Positions 42,077 to 51,884 of a DNA stretch of 64,000 bases are shown here, piece after piece. Every line of letters starts with the position of its first letter. Position 1 is the stretch's first letter. The notes under the pieces are model-generated. The model was not told the DNA's origin. It saw nothing but the letters and a program-made list of their open reading frames with translations, and did no database searches. Origin of the DNA: JAEYFP01 sp047602645 (GTDB taxonomy: Bacteria; Bacillota; Clostridia; Lachnospirales; Lachnospiraceae). Location: NCBI GenBank assembly GCA_047602645.1, contig JASGGU010000001.1, positions 1 through 64,000 on the forward strand, written 5' to 3'. A program made the position numbers and the translations under genes.

Positions 42077-43562
42077 ATTCGATCAGCAAATACAAATTTC
42101 CTGTACTGTTCGAGGAAATGCACTCGTATTTTTGATCGACCAGTGCAAACAGATTTGGAATATCGCTCTCAAAAGAGGAACCTACCACAAGCCATTTGGG
42201 AGGCGTATTTTCTAAATAGCTGATAATATCTAATTCGATCTGCGGATCCAGTGCAATGAAAAACTGTAAATTCACCTGATATTTGTAGCAAGGCATTATC
42301 TGATTGGCTTCAAACCACGTCATATCCGTACTGAAGCAGAACACACGATCCCGTTCCCACTCGGGGATCAGTGTGGCAAGATTGGCCGCTTCCGCATAAT
42401 ATTCCGAATAATAGGGATTATCCCGATCATAAAGAAAAACACGGATGGTATCCATGCTGCAGGAGGCATAGTAAAACAGGCAGACGCCAAGCACAAAAAG
42501 ACAAAGTGCTTGATAACAGTTTTTAAAAATAATGAGAGGATCATAAACGGATAATAATAAAATCAACGCAAAAAGCAGGGAAGGATATGCGGTCGTAAAA
42601 TAGTAGATGAAGGGATTTCCTAAATGCAATAGTAAATACGTTGCGGCCGACATGCCTACTAAAATTATGCGTACCGCATCCGAAAGGGAATTTCTGTGCA
42701 GACAGGCAAATAAAAATGCAAAAATACAGCCGGAAAGCTTGATTTCCCATATGATATTAAAGTTTTCCGAAAAATCGACGGAACGTTTGAAGGCAAAAGA
42801 AAATATACAGTAGAGCATCTCTCCGATTGCGCCGTGGTAGCCAAAATAGAGAAAAACAGGCAGGCTGACAGCCAGAATCCCAAGCAGAAAAAACAGCAGA
42901 AATGAAAGAAGTTCCCGATATTTTTTTCTGAGAATCAAAAGAAAAATAATTGCAAAGATGATTCCCAAAATGGGAGCAGCGACAGTGATTTTTGAAAAAA
43001 TAAGGATGCCCAGGCATGCCCCGATAATTACCGCAGAGGATTTGGGAAGTTTCCAGATTGGAAGACCATCTTTTTTTAAATGCTTTGCCACAAGATACAG
43101 GCAGAGCAAATTGAGCGGCAGGCAAAATTCCTCCAGTGTATTTCCGCCCCAGAGGGTGGAAATATGAACAAACAAAAAAATAAGAAGGACAGCTGCCGAT
43201 TTCTTTTTGTTAAGATAAAGTCCGGCGAGACGGCTGATTAATAGAAGCGAAAAAAACAAAAAGGGAATCTGGATGAAAAAGACACCGAGACGATCCTTGT
43301 GGAGAAACTGTCCGAGTGCTTCAATAAAAAAAAAGTAAGGCCCCTTTAAATCAAAAAAATCCCGGTAAGGAACAAGACCCTGCGTAATCCCGCGGCCGAC
43401 CATGGAAAAAAAGGAAGCATCACAACCATACCAAAAATGATAAAAAGGACTTGTCCAAAGTGAAAAAGCGAGCAGAAATACGATGGAAACGAGAAAAAGA
43501 ATGACGTATTCCAGTCCTTTTTGCAATTGTGCCGTATGATCGGTATCAGAGAAAAGCTTCAT
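42075..43562 (-). CDS. GT-C-like integral membrane protein (PMT/ArnT-like)
   Basis: A 495-residue protein with about 11 membrane segments behind AAGGAG. The first extracytoplasmic loop, GCDASFFSMVGRGITQGLVPYRDFFDLKGPYFFF (residues about 33-67), has the Asp and YRDFFDxKGP pattern of GT-C glycosyltransferases and of their Firmicute relatives. The C-terminal part is a small extracytoplasmic domain (PEWERDRVFCFSTDMTWFEAN). It probably uses a lipid-linked sugar to modify a surface glycan; donor and acceptor are unknown. Confidence 0.75.
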   Translation of the reverse strand: MKLFSDTDHTAQLQKGLEYVILFLVSIVFLLAFSLWTSPFYHFWYGCDASFFSMVGRGITQGLVPYRDFFDLKGPYFFFIEALGQFLHKDRLGVFFIQIPFLFFSLLLISRLAGLYLNKKKSAAVLLIFLFVHISTLWGGNTLEEFCLPLNLLCLYLVAKHLKKDGLPIWKLPKSSAVIIGACLGILIFSKITVAAPILGIIFAIIFLLILRKKYRELLSFLLFFLLGILAVSLPVFLYFGYHGAIGEMLYCIFSFAFKRSVDFSENFNIIWEIKLSGCIFAFLFACLHRNSLSDAVRIILVGMSAATYLLLHLGNPFIYYFTTAYPSLLFALILLLSVYDPLIIFKNCYQALCLFVLGVCLFYYASCSMDTIRVFLYDRDNPYYSEYYAEAANLATLIPEWERDRVFCFSTDMTWFEANQIMPCYKYQVNLQFFIALDPQIELDIISYLENTPPKWLVVGSSFESDIPNLFALVDQKYECISSNSTGNLYLLIE

Positions 43563-43696
43563 AAGAAAACTCCTTGTTACTGTACAGGCCGAATCGTTAC
43601 ATAAATCCCAACTTTACATTGAGACATGTATAGATTATAATAAAAAAAAATCAATATTGCAACATTACAACTGCAATTGGAAGGAGGATCTTTCAA

Positions 43697-44149
43697 ATGT
43701 ATGGTCAGCAACAAACAACGCGAGAGCTGATATTCGACGAATACCGCGAAGATGTGGAACGGCTTTTGAAGTATCTGCCCTGGCTTCTTAAAAAGGAAGC
43801 AAAGGATGTGGCGGGATATTATGAGGGCGAAAATGCTCCCAGGCAAATGCAGATACCGGTATATGATTCGACACTGCTGGCCTTTGTGAAGGAAGCGGAA
43901 AAGACGAAATTTATGGACAAGAATTATCCTTATGTCTATACGCACCATAAAATAAAGACGTTTGAGGATGAGCGCAGGCTGATGAAGCAGGCCAAAATAC
44001 AGGATATCGATATTTTCATAGGTATTTTAAGCAAATATGTGCTGGAGGGAAAGCGGAAATCTGTTTGCTGGAAGGATGCCGTCGGGGAAAAGATATTTTA
44101 TACAGCCCTGACCTGTTTGGAGGAGTTGTTTTTTCATTATGCAGCCTGA
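43697..44149 (+). CDS. Conserved hypothetical protein (150 residues)
   Basis: A soluble helix-rich protein behind AGGAGG (ATG 43697). Distinctive segments are RLLKYLPWLLKKEAKDVAGYYEG and YPYVYTHHKIKTFEDERRLMKQA. It has no membrane segment. I have no dependable family name. It precedes the EAL gene by 39 bp and may be co-transcribed with it. Confidence 0.6.
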   Translation: MYGQQQTTRELIFDEYREDVERLLKYLPWLLKKEAKDVAGYYEGENAPRQMQIPVYDSTLLAFVKEAEKTKFMDKNYPYVYTHHKIKTFEDERRLMKQAKIQDIDIFIGILSKYVLEGKRKSVCWKDAVGEKIFYTALTCLEELFFHYAA

Positions 44150-44188
44150 GGGAGAGAATGCTTATCAATTATTAAGCGAGGAATTACA

Positions 44189-45886
44189 ATGGGGGAAAGA
44201 AATCAGTTACTGATTGATCATACGATAGCAGACTTTTTGAAGGAAGTTTATAATGGGCGTCCGGATGATGCCAAGCCGCTGTCAAGGGCAATTGGCGTTC
44301 TCGCTGATGTCATGCAGATCGGCCAGATTTGTGTGACCTGCAGGGAACCATTGAACAGGTCGATTACCATTTTTAAGCGTTATGACACGCGTATGCTGAA
44401 TGTGCCGGACTGGGAGTGTATAGAAACCTCCTATCATCCCGAGGATACGAAACTGGAATTTTGGAAGGAAGGCGGCGGGGAGTGGATTGAAAATGACATC
44501 CTGAATATGATCAATCTGTCGCGCTTTATTATTTTATACATCAGGAGAATGTGGTATATCCACGAGGCGATAGATGCAAGCATTCACGACTGCCTGACCG
44601 GACTGGTTAACCTCACAGGCCTTACGAATGCGATACAAAGCCTGATTGACCAAGACGTTGTCTATCGGTATTCAATACTCTATATGAGCGCATACAAGCT
44701 GCAGATTATCAACCAGAAATACGGTTATGAAATCGGCAATCAAGTGATGCTTCAGGTTTCCAAAAAGGTACAGGCATTTACACTCGGACAATCTAAGGAG
44801 CAGGTGATTGCGAGACTTGTAAACGATAATCTTGTTGTTATTGTACATAATTCCAATTTGCAGAAGTATTTGGATTTTTTGTCCGGCCTGGAGGTCACAT
44901 TTACCTATAATCAGGAGCAGGTAAAACAGAAAATTTTATTTTGTGTCGGCATTTATAAAATGAAAAAAGAAGATACAAACGTTCAGCTTCCAATTGAATA
45001 TGCTATGGCCGCGTATACGATTTCTTGTCAGGGCGGACGCTCGATGATTGTTTATTATAATGAGGAAATTCATAAGCAGTTTTTAAAGGAAAAGGACATT
45101 GAGGCAAGGATGGCGGATGCATTGCGCGACAGGGAGTTTTTGGTGTATTATCAGCCCAAAATCGAACTGAGCAGCAGCCGCATTGTCGGTGCGGAGGCAC
45201 TGGTGCGCTGGCGTACAAACGGAAGGATCATGCCTCCTGCGGAGTTCATTCCCATTTTTGAAAAAAACGGCTTTGTTTGTCAGATCGACTTTTTCGTGCT
45301 GCGCACCGTATGCAGGAGTATGCGAAAATGGCTGGTCGACGGCTTGGATGTTGTAAAGGTTTCCGTCAATTTCTCCAGAATGCATCTGCTGAATGAGCAT
45401 TTTACGGACGAAATTGTAGCGACGTTAAAAGAATTTATGATTCCGGTAAAATATATTGAAATTGAGTTTACGGAGAGTTCTGACTGGGATGACAGTGCGA
45501 AGCTTGCAACGGCACTGGAGGAGTTAAAAAATCATGGAATTGCTACCGCGATGGATGATTTTGGAACAGGCTATTCCTCGCTCGGACTGCTGACAAACCT
45601 CTCCTTCGATATTTTGAAAATTGACAAATCGCTTCTTGATGCGGAAAATGTTTCGGAGCGGGAGCGGATCGTCATGAACAATATCGTCCATATGGTGCAG
45701 GATTTGGATATTGATGTCATCATGGAAGGTGTGGAAACGGTCGAGCAGGTGGAATTTTTAAAGGAAATCCACTGTAATATGGCACAGGGCTTCTTATTTG
45801 ACAGACCCCTTCCGATCGAAGAATTTGAAGATCGTCTGAACAGGGGCAGCTATGAGAGAATCTATCAACGAAAAACGGAGGAATAA
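44189..45886 (+). CDS. EAL-domain c-di-GMP phosphodiesterase with degenerate GGDEF
   Basis: A 565-residue cytoplasmic signalling protein. The GGDEF-like part (about 130-275) starts DCLTGLVNLTGL, but its active-site loop is RLVNDNLVV, so it cannot make c-di-GMP. The EAL domain (about 310-560) is intact: YYQPKIELSSSRIVGAEALVRW, VKVSVNFSRMHL, IEIEFTES, AMDDFGTGYSSLGLL, DILKIDKSL and IMEGVETVEQVEFL. It should hydrolyse c-di-GMP, with the N-terminal 120 residues as an unknown sensor. HflK follows after 2 bp. Confidence 0.87.
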   Translation: MGERNQLLIDHTIADFLKEVYNGRPDDAKPLSRAIGVLADVMQIGQICVTCREPLNRSITIFKRYDTRMLNVPDWECIETSYHPEDTKLEFWKEGGGEWIENDILNMINLSRFIILYIRRMWYIHEAIDASIHDCLTGLVNLTGLTNAIQSLIDQDVVYRYSILYMSAYKLQIINQKYGYEIGNQVMLQVSKKVQAFTLGQSKEQVIARLVNDNLVVIVHNSNLQKYLDFLSGLEVTFTYNQEQVKQKILFCVGIYKMKKEDTNVQLPIEYAMAAYTISCQGGRSMIVYYNEEIHKQFLKEKDIEARMADALRDREFLVYYQPKIELSSSRIVGAEALVRWRTNGRIMPPAEFIPIFEKNGFVCQIDFFVLRTVCRSMRKWLVDGLDVVKVSVNFSRMHLLNEHFTDEIVATLKEFMIPVKYIEIEFTESSDWDDSAKLATALEELKNHGIATAMDDFGTGYSSLGLLTNLSFDILKIDKSLLDAENVSERERIVMNNIVHMVQDLDIDVIMEGVETVEQVEFLKEIHCNMAQGFLFDRPLPIEEFEDRLNRGSYERIYQRKTEE

Positions 45887-45888
45887 AA

Positions 45889-46896
45889 ATGGCATTTGAT
45901 GAGTTTGGCAAGAATAAAGGGTTTCAAGCCTTTAAGAAAGGAAATGGCCCAAAAAAGGGAGGCGGTGTGCCCTTAACGGGAAAGGTCCTGCGGACTGTCG
46001 GCATTGTCGTTCTTGTTCTTTTTGCGGTCATATTGATTTCAGGATCCTTTTATTCCATTCAGGAAGAGGAGCAGGCTGTCGTTTGTACGTTCGGAAAGCC
46101 GAAGGCGGTGACAGAGCCGGGCCTGCATCTCAAGGTTCCGGTTGTGCAGACTGTGAGCAAGGTCAATACAACAATCCAGGGTTTTGCGATTGGGTATACG
46201 AGTGATTATGAGTATAATTATAACGGCTCGGAGGGCGAAGAAGAAGGGATGATGATTACCTCCGACTACAACTTTATTAAAATTGACTTCTATGCGGAAT
46301 ACCGCATTACCGATCCGGTGAAGGCACTCTATGCGTCCGAGGATCCGCAGAGGATTCTGACGAACATCGCACAAAACTGCATCAGAACGACGATCGGCTC
46401 CTATGGCGTCGATGCTATCCTGACGACAGGGAAAAATGAAATTCAGGCGAACATCAAGGAAATGATATTGAAAAAACTGGAAGAATTGGATATCGGCATT
46501 CAGCTTGTCAATATTACGATTCAGGATGCTGAGCCGCCGACGGAAGAGGTCATTACTGCATTTAAATCCGTAGAGACGGCAAAGCAGGGTAAGGAAACAT
46601 CTCTGAATAATGCAAATAAATACAGAAACGAACAGATTCCGAGTGCCGAAGCACGGGCCGACAAGATTTTACAGGATGCCGAGGCTCAAAAGCAGGCGCG
46701 AATCAATGAAGCAGAAGGTCAGGTTGCCAGATTTAATTCCATGTATAATGAATACGTGAAATATCCGACGATAACAAAGCAGCGTATGTTTTATGAGACG
46801 ATGGAGGATGTTCTGCCCGGTATCAAGGTGATCATCCAGGGTACGGACGGCGACAGCGTGCAGGAAATACTGCCGTTAGATTCATTTACACAGTAG
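45889..46896 (+). CDS. hflK: HflK, membrane regulator of FtsH
   Basis: A 335-residue SPFH/prohibitin protein. One membrane helix at about 38-60 is followed by the band-7 domain (SIQEEEQAVVCTFGKPKAVTEPGLHLKVP) and a coiled-coil with AEARADKILQDAEAQKQARINEAEG. HflK and HflC form a cage around the FtsH protease and limit its access to membrane proteins. AACGGAGGAA precedes the ATG. HflC follows after 11 bp. Confidence 0.9.
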   Translation: MAFDEFGKNKGFQAFKKGNGPKKGGGVPLTGKVLRTVGIVVLVLFAVILISGSFYSIQEEEQAVVCTFGKPKAVTEPGLHLKVPVVQTVSKVNTTIQGFAIGYTSDYEYNYNGSEGEEEGMMITSDYNFIKIDFYAEYRITDPVKALYASEDPQRILTNIAQNCIRTTIGSYGVDAILTTGKNEIQANIKEMILKKLEELDIGIQLVNITIQDAEPPTEEVITAFKSVETAKQGKETSLNNANKYRNEQIPSAEARADKILQDAEAQKQARINEAEGQVARFNSMYNEYVKYPTITKQRMFYETMEDVLPGIKVIIQGTDGDSVQEILPLDSFTQ

Positions 46897-46907
46897 GAGG
46901 AAAACAG

Positions 46908-47921
46908 ATGGCGGAAGCAGAGCGGTTTGATTCGGAAGGAATGCCGAGAAAAAAAGAAAGACATCGTAAATCATGGATTGTGTGGGTCATCTTGCTGTTT
47001 TTGTTGATTACGGCGGGCTCATCGATTGTGATCTGTCATGAAAATGAATACAAGTTAATACGCCAGTTCGGGCGTGTGGAGCGGACAATTTCAAGTGCGG
47101 GACTCTATTTTAAAATTCCGTTTATTGAGTCGGTGGATACGATCCCCAAGGAAATTCTGCTGTATGATCTGCCGGCATCGGATGTAATTACCTCCGATAA
47201 AAAGTCGATGATCATCGACAGCTATGTGCTTTGGCGTGTGACTGATCCGCTGAAATTTGCCCAGACCTTAAGCTATTCCATCACAAATGCGGAAAATCGC
47301 ATTGACACGCTTGTATATAACGCAATGAAAAATACAATATCGAATATGAAGCAGGATGAAGTCATTAAGAGCCGTGACGGCAAAATGACGATCACCGATG
47401 TTGCGGCGGAAGAAGAGGGTGTTAAGTCCAACGATCTTGTGATTGAGGAGGAGACGGAGGAAATTGAGATTAAGTCTCTGACCGACGAGATCATGGAGCA
47501 TATCGGCTCTGTCCATGATCAGTATGGCATTAAAATCATGACGGTGGAGGTAAAGAAGCTGGATCTGCCGGACGATAATAAGCAGGCAGTTTATACCCGT
47601 ATGGTTTCAGAGCGGGAAAATATAGCGGCACAATATACGGCTGAGGGCGCTTCACAGGCACAGATGATCCAGAATACGACGGACAAAGAGGTTTCTATCA
47701 TGCTTTCTGAGTCTGAGGCCAGGGCCGAACAGCTGAAGGCGGAGGGCGAAGCGGAATATATGCGGATTTTATCCGATGCCTATTCGGATGAAGCAAAGAG
47801 TGATTTTTATACATTTGTACGATCTTTGGATGCGGCCAAGGCGAGTATGACCGGCTCTGCTGAAAAAATTTTGATTTTGCCGGCAGACTCCCCGATTGCG
47901 GAAGTATTTACTCAAAAATAA
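46908..47921 (+). CDS. hflC: HflC, membrane regulator of FtsH
   Basis: A 337-residue partner of HflK. It has an N-terminal membrane helix (about 24-44), then the SPFH domain (HENEYKLIRQFGRVERTISSAGLYFKIPFIESVDTIPKEILLYD). A charged insert (EETEEIEIKSL) precedes the coiled-coil with SESEARAEQLKAEGEAEYMRIL. It ends in the proline-containing PADSPIAEVF tail. AGGAGG upstream. Pairs with hflK in the same operon. Confidence 0.9.
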   Translation: MAEAERFDSEGMPRKKERHRKSWIVWVILLFLLITAGSSIVICHENEYKLIRQFGRVERTISSAGLYFKIPFIESVDTIPKEILLYDLPASDVITSDKKSMIIDSYVLWRVTDPLKFAQTLSYSITNAENRIDTLVYNAMKNTISNMKQDEVIKSRDGKMTITDVAAEEEGVKSNDLVIEEETEEIEIKSLTDEIMEHIGSVHDQYGIKIMTVEVKKLDLPDDNKQAVYTRMVSERENIAAQYTAEGASQAQMIQNTTDKEVSIMLSESEARAEQLKAEGEAEYMRILSDAYSDEAKSDFYTFVRSLDAAKASMTGSAEKILILPADSPIAEVFTQK

Positions 47922-47939
47922 GAAGAAGAGGATAACAGG

Positions 47940-49124
47940 ATGATTTCAGAAAAAATGGTCGAACTGGTAAAAGGAAGTTCGGTGATCCGGGCAATGTTTG
48001 AAGAGGGACAGCGGCTTGCAAAAATTTACGGTGCTGAGAATGTTTATGATTTCAGTCTAGGCAATCCCAATGTCGCGCCGCCTCAGGCAGTAACAGATGC
48101 CATCATAGAGCTTGCAAAGAACGACAGCCCCATGCATCTGCACGGATACATGAGCAACGTGGGCTTTGAGGATGTTCGTGATACGGTGGCACAATCGATT
48201 AACAGGCGTTTTGGAACGGGCTACGGTCGGGAAAATATCATTATGACAGTAGGCGCTGCCAGCGGATTGAATGTTATATTCCGCGCGCTTCTCAATCCGG
48301 GAGATGAGGTCATTGCATTTGCACCGTTTTTCGGTGAATATCGGAATTATGTGAAAAATTATGATGGAACACTTGTCGTGATCTCTCCGAATACCGTGGA
48401 TTTTCAGCCGAAGCTTGATGAGTTTGAGCAAAAAATTACGGCAAATACGAAATGTGTCATTGTGAACTCCCCTAATAATCCAACCGGCGTTGTTTATTCG
48501 GAGGAGACGATTGTAAAAATGGCAGAAATTCTCACAAAAAAGGGAAAGGAATTCGGTACCGAGATTTATCTTGTGACGGACGAACCATACAGGGAGCTTG
48601 TATACGGAGATGTGGAAGTACCTTATATTCCGAAATACTATCGGAACACGATTGTCGGCTATTCGTTCAGCAAGTCGCTGTCGCTGCCCGGTGAACGTAT
48701 CGGGTATCTTGTTATTCCGGATGAAGTTGCGGACTATGAAATGGTATATGGTGCGGCAGGCGTTGCAAACCGCATTCTGGGTTATGTCAATGCACCGTCG
48801 ATGTTTCAGCTTGTGGTCGCCAGGTGTATTGATGAAAAGACGGATATTTCTTATTATGAACGCAACCGGAATACGTTGTATGACGGGCTGCTGAAGCTCG
48901 GCTTTACGTGCCAGAAACCGGAGGGTGCGTTCTATCTGTTTATGAAATCTCCGATCGAGGACGAAAAAGTATTTTGCGAGATGGCAAAAAAATATAATAT
49001 TCTGATCGTGCCGGGTTCGAGCTTTGCATGTCCGCATTATGTGCGCATCGCATACTGTGTGGCTTATGAGACGATTATCAATGCGCTTCCGAAATTTGCG
49101 GAGCTTGCAGCGGAAGTATTTTAG
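47940..49124 (+). CDS. PLP-dependent aminotransferase, class I/II
   Basis: A 394-residue fold-type I enzyme behind AGAAGAGG. FSLGNPNVAPPQAV, MTVGAASGLNVIFRALLNPGDEV, NSPNNPTGVVYSEE, VTDEPYRELVY and the PLP-lysine motif YSFSKSLSLPGERIGYL are present; a late Arg lies in YVRIAYC. The substrate is an amino acid such as aspartate or an aromatic residue but cannot be fixed. The next aminotransferase gene follows after 51 bp. Confidence 0.87.
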   Translation: MISEKMVELVKGSSVIRAMFEEGQRLAKIYGAENVYDFSLGNPNVAPPQAVTDAIIELAKNDSPMHLHGYMSNVGFEDVRDTVAQSINRRFGTGYGRENIIMTVGAASGLNVIFRALLNPGDEVIAFAPFFGEYRNYVKNYDGTLVVISPNTVDFQPKLDEFEQKITANTKCVIVNSPNNPTGVVYSEETIVKMAEILTKKGKEFGTEIYLVTDEPYRELVYGDVEVPYIPKYYRNTIVGYSFSKSLSLPGERIGYLVIPDEVADYEMVYGAAGVANRILGYVNAPSMFQLVVARCIDEKTDISYYERNRNTLYDGLLKLGFTCQKPEGAFYLFMKSPIEDEKVFCEMAKKYNILIVPGSSFACPHYVRIAYCVAYETIINALPKFAELAAEVF

Positions 49125-49175
49125 TTATTACAGGAAAAAGGTTCCTGTTTATACAGGGAAAAGAGGTAAAACGAA

Positions 49176-50228
49176 ATGAGCTGGGAAGAAAATGTGCGGC
49201 GTGTTGAGCCGTACGTACCGGGCGAGCAGCCTAAAACAGCCGATAAGGTCATAAAATTAAACGCAAATGAGTTTCCGTACCCGCCTACTCCGCTGGTCAG
49301 GGAAGCGATAGAAATGCTTGATACGGATTTGCTGCGGATGTATCCGAGCAGCACGGCGGAGCCGCTGGTAGAAGCGATTGCTGCGCATTACGGCTTTGAG
49401 AAGGATGAAGTTTTTGTCGGAGTCGGTTCGGACGATGTGCTGGCAAACAGTTTTTTGACCTTTTTTCATTCTAAAAAACCGATCCTGTTTCCTGATGTCA
49501 CTTATTCCTTTTACGATGTGTGGGCTCAGGTATACGATATTCCGTATGAATTGCAGCCGCTTGATGCAGACTTTCGAATTGTAAAAGAGGATTACTTTAA
49601 AGAAAACGGCGGCATCGTGATTGCGAACCCGAATGCGCCGACCGGAATCAGTGAACCCGTGGAATTTATCGAGGAGATCGTAAAGCGGAATCCCGGTTCG
49701 GTTGTGATCATCGATGAAGCATATGTGGATTTCGGCGGAGAATCCGCCCTTTTACTTACAAGAAAATATAATAATGTACTCGTTGTACAGACCTTTTCCA
49801 AATCGCGTGCGTTTGCGGGGATGCGGATTGGCTTTGCGGTTGGAAATAAAGTGCTGATCCGGTATTTAAATGACATTAAATTTTCCGTCAATTCCTACAC
49901 GATGAATCGAACCGCAATTTATTACGGAATTAAGGCTGTTGAAGATGAAGTTTATTTCAGGGAGACACTTTCAAAAGTAATCACGACAAGAGAACGCTGT
50001 AAGGCAGAATTGACAAAGCTGGGCTTTGCCTGCACGGATACAAGGACAAATTTCATTTTTGCATCGCACAAAACCATTCCGGCAAAGGAATTGTTTACTT
50101 ATTTGAAAACGAAACAAATTTATGTTCGTTACTTTGAGAAACCGCGGATCGATAATTATCTGCGCATTACCATAGGAACGGATGAACAGATGGATGCACT
50201 GTTAATGGCATTGCGTGCAAAATGTTGA
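49176..50228 (+). CDS. hisC: Histidinol-phosphate aminotransferase-like enzyme
   Basis: A 350-residue aminotransferase of the HisC type. It begins RRVEPYVPGEQPKTADKVIKLNANEFPYPP, and includes YPSSTAEPLVEAIA, VGVGSDDVLANSF, PNAPTG, IIDEAYVDFGG and the PLP-lysine site VVQTFSKSRAFAGMRIGF. HisC transaminates imidazole acetol phosphate in histidine synthesis, but paralogues act on aromatic amino acids; no other his genes are nearby. It overlaps the next gene by 7 bases. Confidence 0.83.
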   Translation: MSWEENVRRVEPYVPGEQPKTADKVIKLNANEFPYPPTPLVREAIEMLDTDLLRMYPSSTAEPLVEAIAAHYGFEKDEVFVGVGSDDVLANSFLTFFHSKKPILFPDVTYSFYDVWAQVYDIPYELQPLDADFRIVKEDYFKENGGIVIANPNAPTGISEPVEFIEEIVKRNPGSVVIIDEAYVDFGGESALLLTRKYNNVLVVQTFSKSRAFAGMRIGFAVGNKVLIRYLNDIKFSVNSYTMNRTAIYYGIKAVEDEVYFRETLSKVITTRERCKAELTKLGFACTDTRTNFIFASHKTIPAKELFTYLKTKQIYVRYFEKPRIDNYLRITIGTDEQMDALLMALRAKC

Positions 50229-50986
50229 GGGCCTATACCGGCTTTGCCGGAGTCTATGACCGTTTTATGGATAATGTTCCGTATGAGGATTGGTGCGGCT
50301 ATGTGAAGGGACTGCTTAAGGAAAATAAAATAACAGAGGGTTTACTGCTTGATCTGGGCTGCGGCACCGGTACGCTGACGGAGCTTTTGGCTGCGGCGGG
50401 ATATGATATGATCGGCATCGACAGCGCCGAGGATATGCTTTCGATCGCGATGGAAAAACGGACTGTTTCCGGCAGCGATATCCTGTATCTGCTGCAGGAT
50501 ATGCGTGAATTTGAATTGTATGGAACTGTGCGGGGTGTTATCAGCATATGTGACAGTATGAACTATTTGACGGAGGCCGTGGATATGCTCACGGTCTTTC
50601 GGCTTGTGAAAAATTATCTGGATTGGGATGGTATTTTTATTTTTGATTTGAACACAATCTATAAATATAAGGAACTGCTTGGCGATCATGTATTCGCGGA
50701 GAATCGTGAGGAATGCAGCTTTATTTGGGAAAATGAATATGATGAGCAGGAAATGCTGAATGAATACGCCTTGACATTATTTGTTCGGGAGGGTGATCTT
50801 TACAGGAAGCATGAAGAGATGCATTATCAGCGGGCCTATGCGCTGGAAGAGGTAAAGAAGCTGGTAGATGAGTCAGGGCTTCAGCTCTTGGCGGTTTATG
50901 ATGCATTTACGCATGAATCGCCTAAAGAAGACAGCGAGCGGGTGTATTTTATTGCAAAAAAGGACAGGGGAAAAAATGATCAATGA
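50222..50986 (+). CDS. SAM-dependent methyltransferase
   Basis: A 254-residue class I methyltransferase starting within the hisC 3' end, at TTG/ATG-like MLRAY (50222). GLLLDLGCGTGTLTELLA (SAM-binding motif I) near 40-57, IGIDSAEDMLSIA (motif II) and FIFDLNTIYKYKE are visible. The acceptor is unknown. It overlaps hslO by 11 bases, so the series hisC-methyltransferase-hslO is translated as one unit. Confidence 0.85.
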   Translation: MLRAYTGFAGVYDRFMDNVPYEDWCGYVKGLLKENKITEGLLLDLGCGTGTLTELLAAAGYDMIGIDSAEDMLSIAMEKRTVSGSDILYLLQDMREFELYGTVRGVISICDSMNYLTEAVDMLTVFRLVKNYLDWDGIFIFDLNTIYKYKELLGDHVFAENREECSFIWENEYDEQEMLNEYALTLFVREGDLYRKHEEMHYQRAYALEEVKKLVDESGLQLLAVYDAFTHESPKEDSERVYFIAKKDRGKNDQ

Positions 50987-51860
50987 TTATATTGTACGTG
51001 CGATAGCGGGTGACGGACAAATCCGTGCATTCGCGGCTACGACGCGCCGGATTGCTGAGACTGCAAGAGCGTCTCATAATACAAGTCCGGTAGTGACGGC
51101 AGCACTCGGAAGGCTTTTGACGGCGGGCGCAATGATGGGTACGATGCTGAAGGGAGAAAAGGATCTGCTGACGCTGCAGATCAGAGGAAACGGACCGATG
51201 AAGGGACTGACGGTGACGGCTGACTCTTCGGCAAACGTAAAAGGCTATGCACTTGTCCCGGACGTGCGTATTCCGGCGAATGCCAAGGGAAAGCTGGATG
51301 TGTCAGGCGCGCTCGGCGAGGGCATCCTGAGCGTCATCAAGGATATGGGGATGAAGGACCCGTATGTGGGGCAGACAGTGTTGCAGACCGGTGAAATTGC
51401 GGAGGATCTGACCTATTATTATGCAACATCGGAACAGGTTCCCTCTGCCGTCGGATTGGGTGTATTAATGAACAGAGATAATACGGTCCGCAGATCGGGT
51501 GGCTTTATCATTCAGCTGATGCCTTCTGCGGAGGATTCACTGATTGGGAAGCTGGAGGAAAAGCTTTCCGGGATACCGTCAGTGACGACACTGCTCGATG
51601 AAGGCAGGACGCCTGAGGCACTTCTTGAATATCTTCTTGGAGATTTTGGCGTGGAAGTTCTGGATACGGTTCCCACAAGGTTTTATTGCAGCTGTGACAA
51701 AACCCGCGTGGAGAAAGTGCTTTTGAGCATCGGAGAAAAAGATCTGAATGAGATGATTGAAGATGGGAAGCCGATTGAGGTGAAATGTCATTTTTGCGGC
51801 CGGGCATATGAATTCAGTGCAGAGGAGTTAAGGACACTGCTGAAGCAGGCTGTAAAATAG
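50976..51860 (+). CDS. hslO: Hsp33 redox-regulated chaperone
   Basis: A 294-residue holdase; I use ATG 50976 behind GGGGAAA. The N-terminal fold has DYIVRAIAGDGQIRAFAATT and LQIRGNGPMKGLTVTADSSANVKGY. The C-terminal zinc centre has all four cysteines, FYCSCDKTRV and VKCHFCGRAYEF. Oxidation releases zinc and activates the chaperone. Confidence 0.95.
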   Translation: MINDYIVRAIAGDGQIRAFAATTRRIAETARASHNTSPVVTAALGRLLTAGAMMGTMLKGEKDLLTLQIRGNGPMKGLTVTADSSANVKGYALVPDVRIPANAKGKLDVSGALGEGILSVIKDMGMKDPYVGQTVLQTGEIAEDLTYYYATSEQVPSAVGLGVLMNRDNTVRRSGGFIIQLMPSAEDSLIGKLEEKLSGIPSVTTLLDEGRTPEALLEYLLGDFGVEVLDTVPTRFYCSCDKTRVEKVLLSIGEKDLNEMIEDGKPIEVKCHFCGRAYEFSAEELRTLLKQAVK

Positions 51861-51884
51861 AGAAAAGGAAGGCGGCAGACTAAC

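Noticed and set aside
48057..49037. 326-codon minus-strand frame opposite the first aminotransferase
   Set aside because: It is a shadow of a clear PLP enzyme; its translation is Arg/His-rich and matches nothing.
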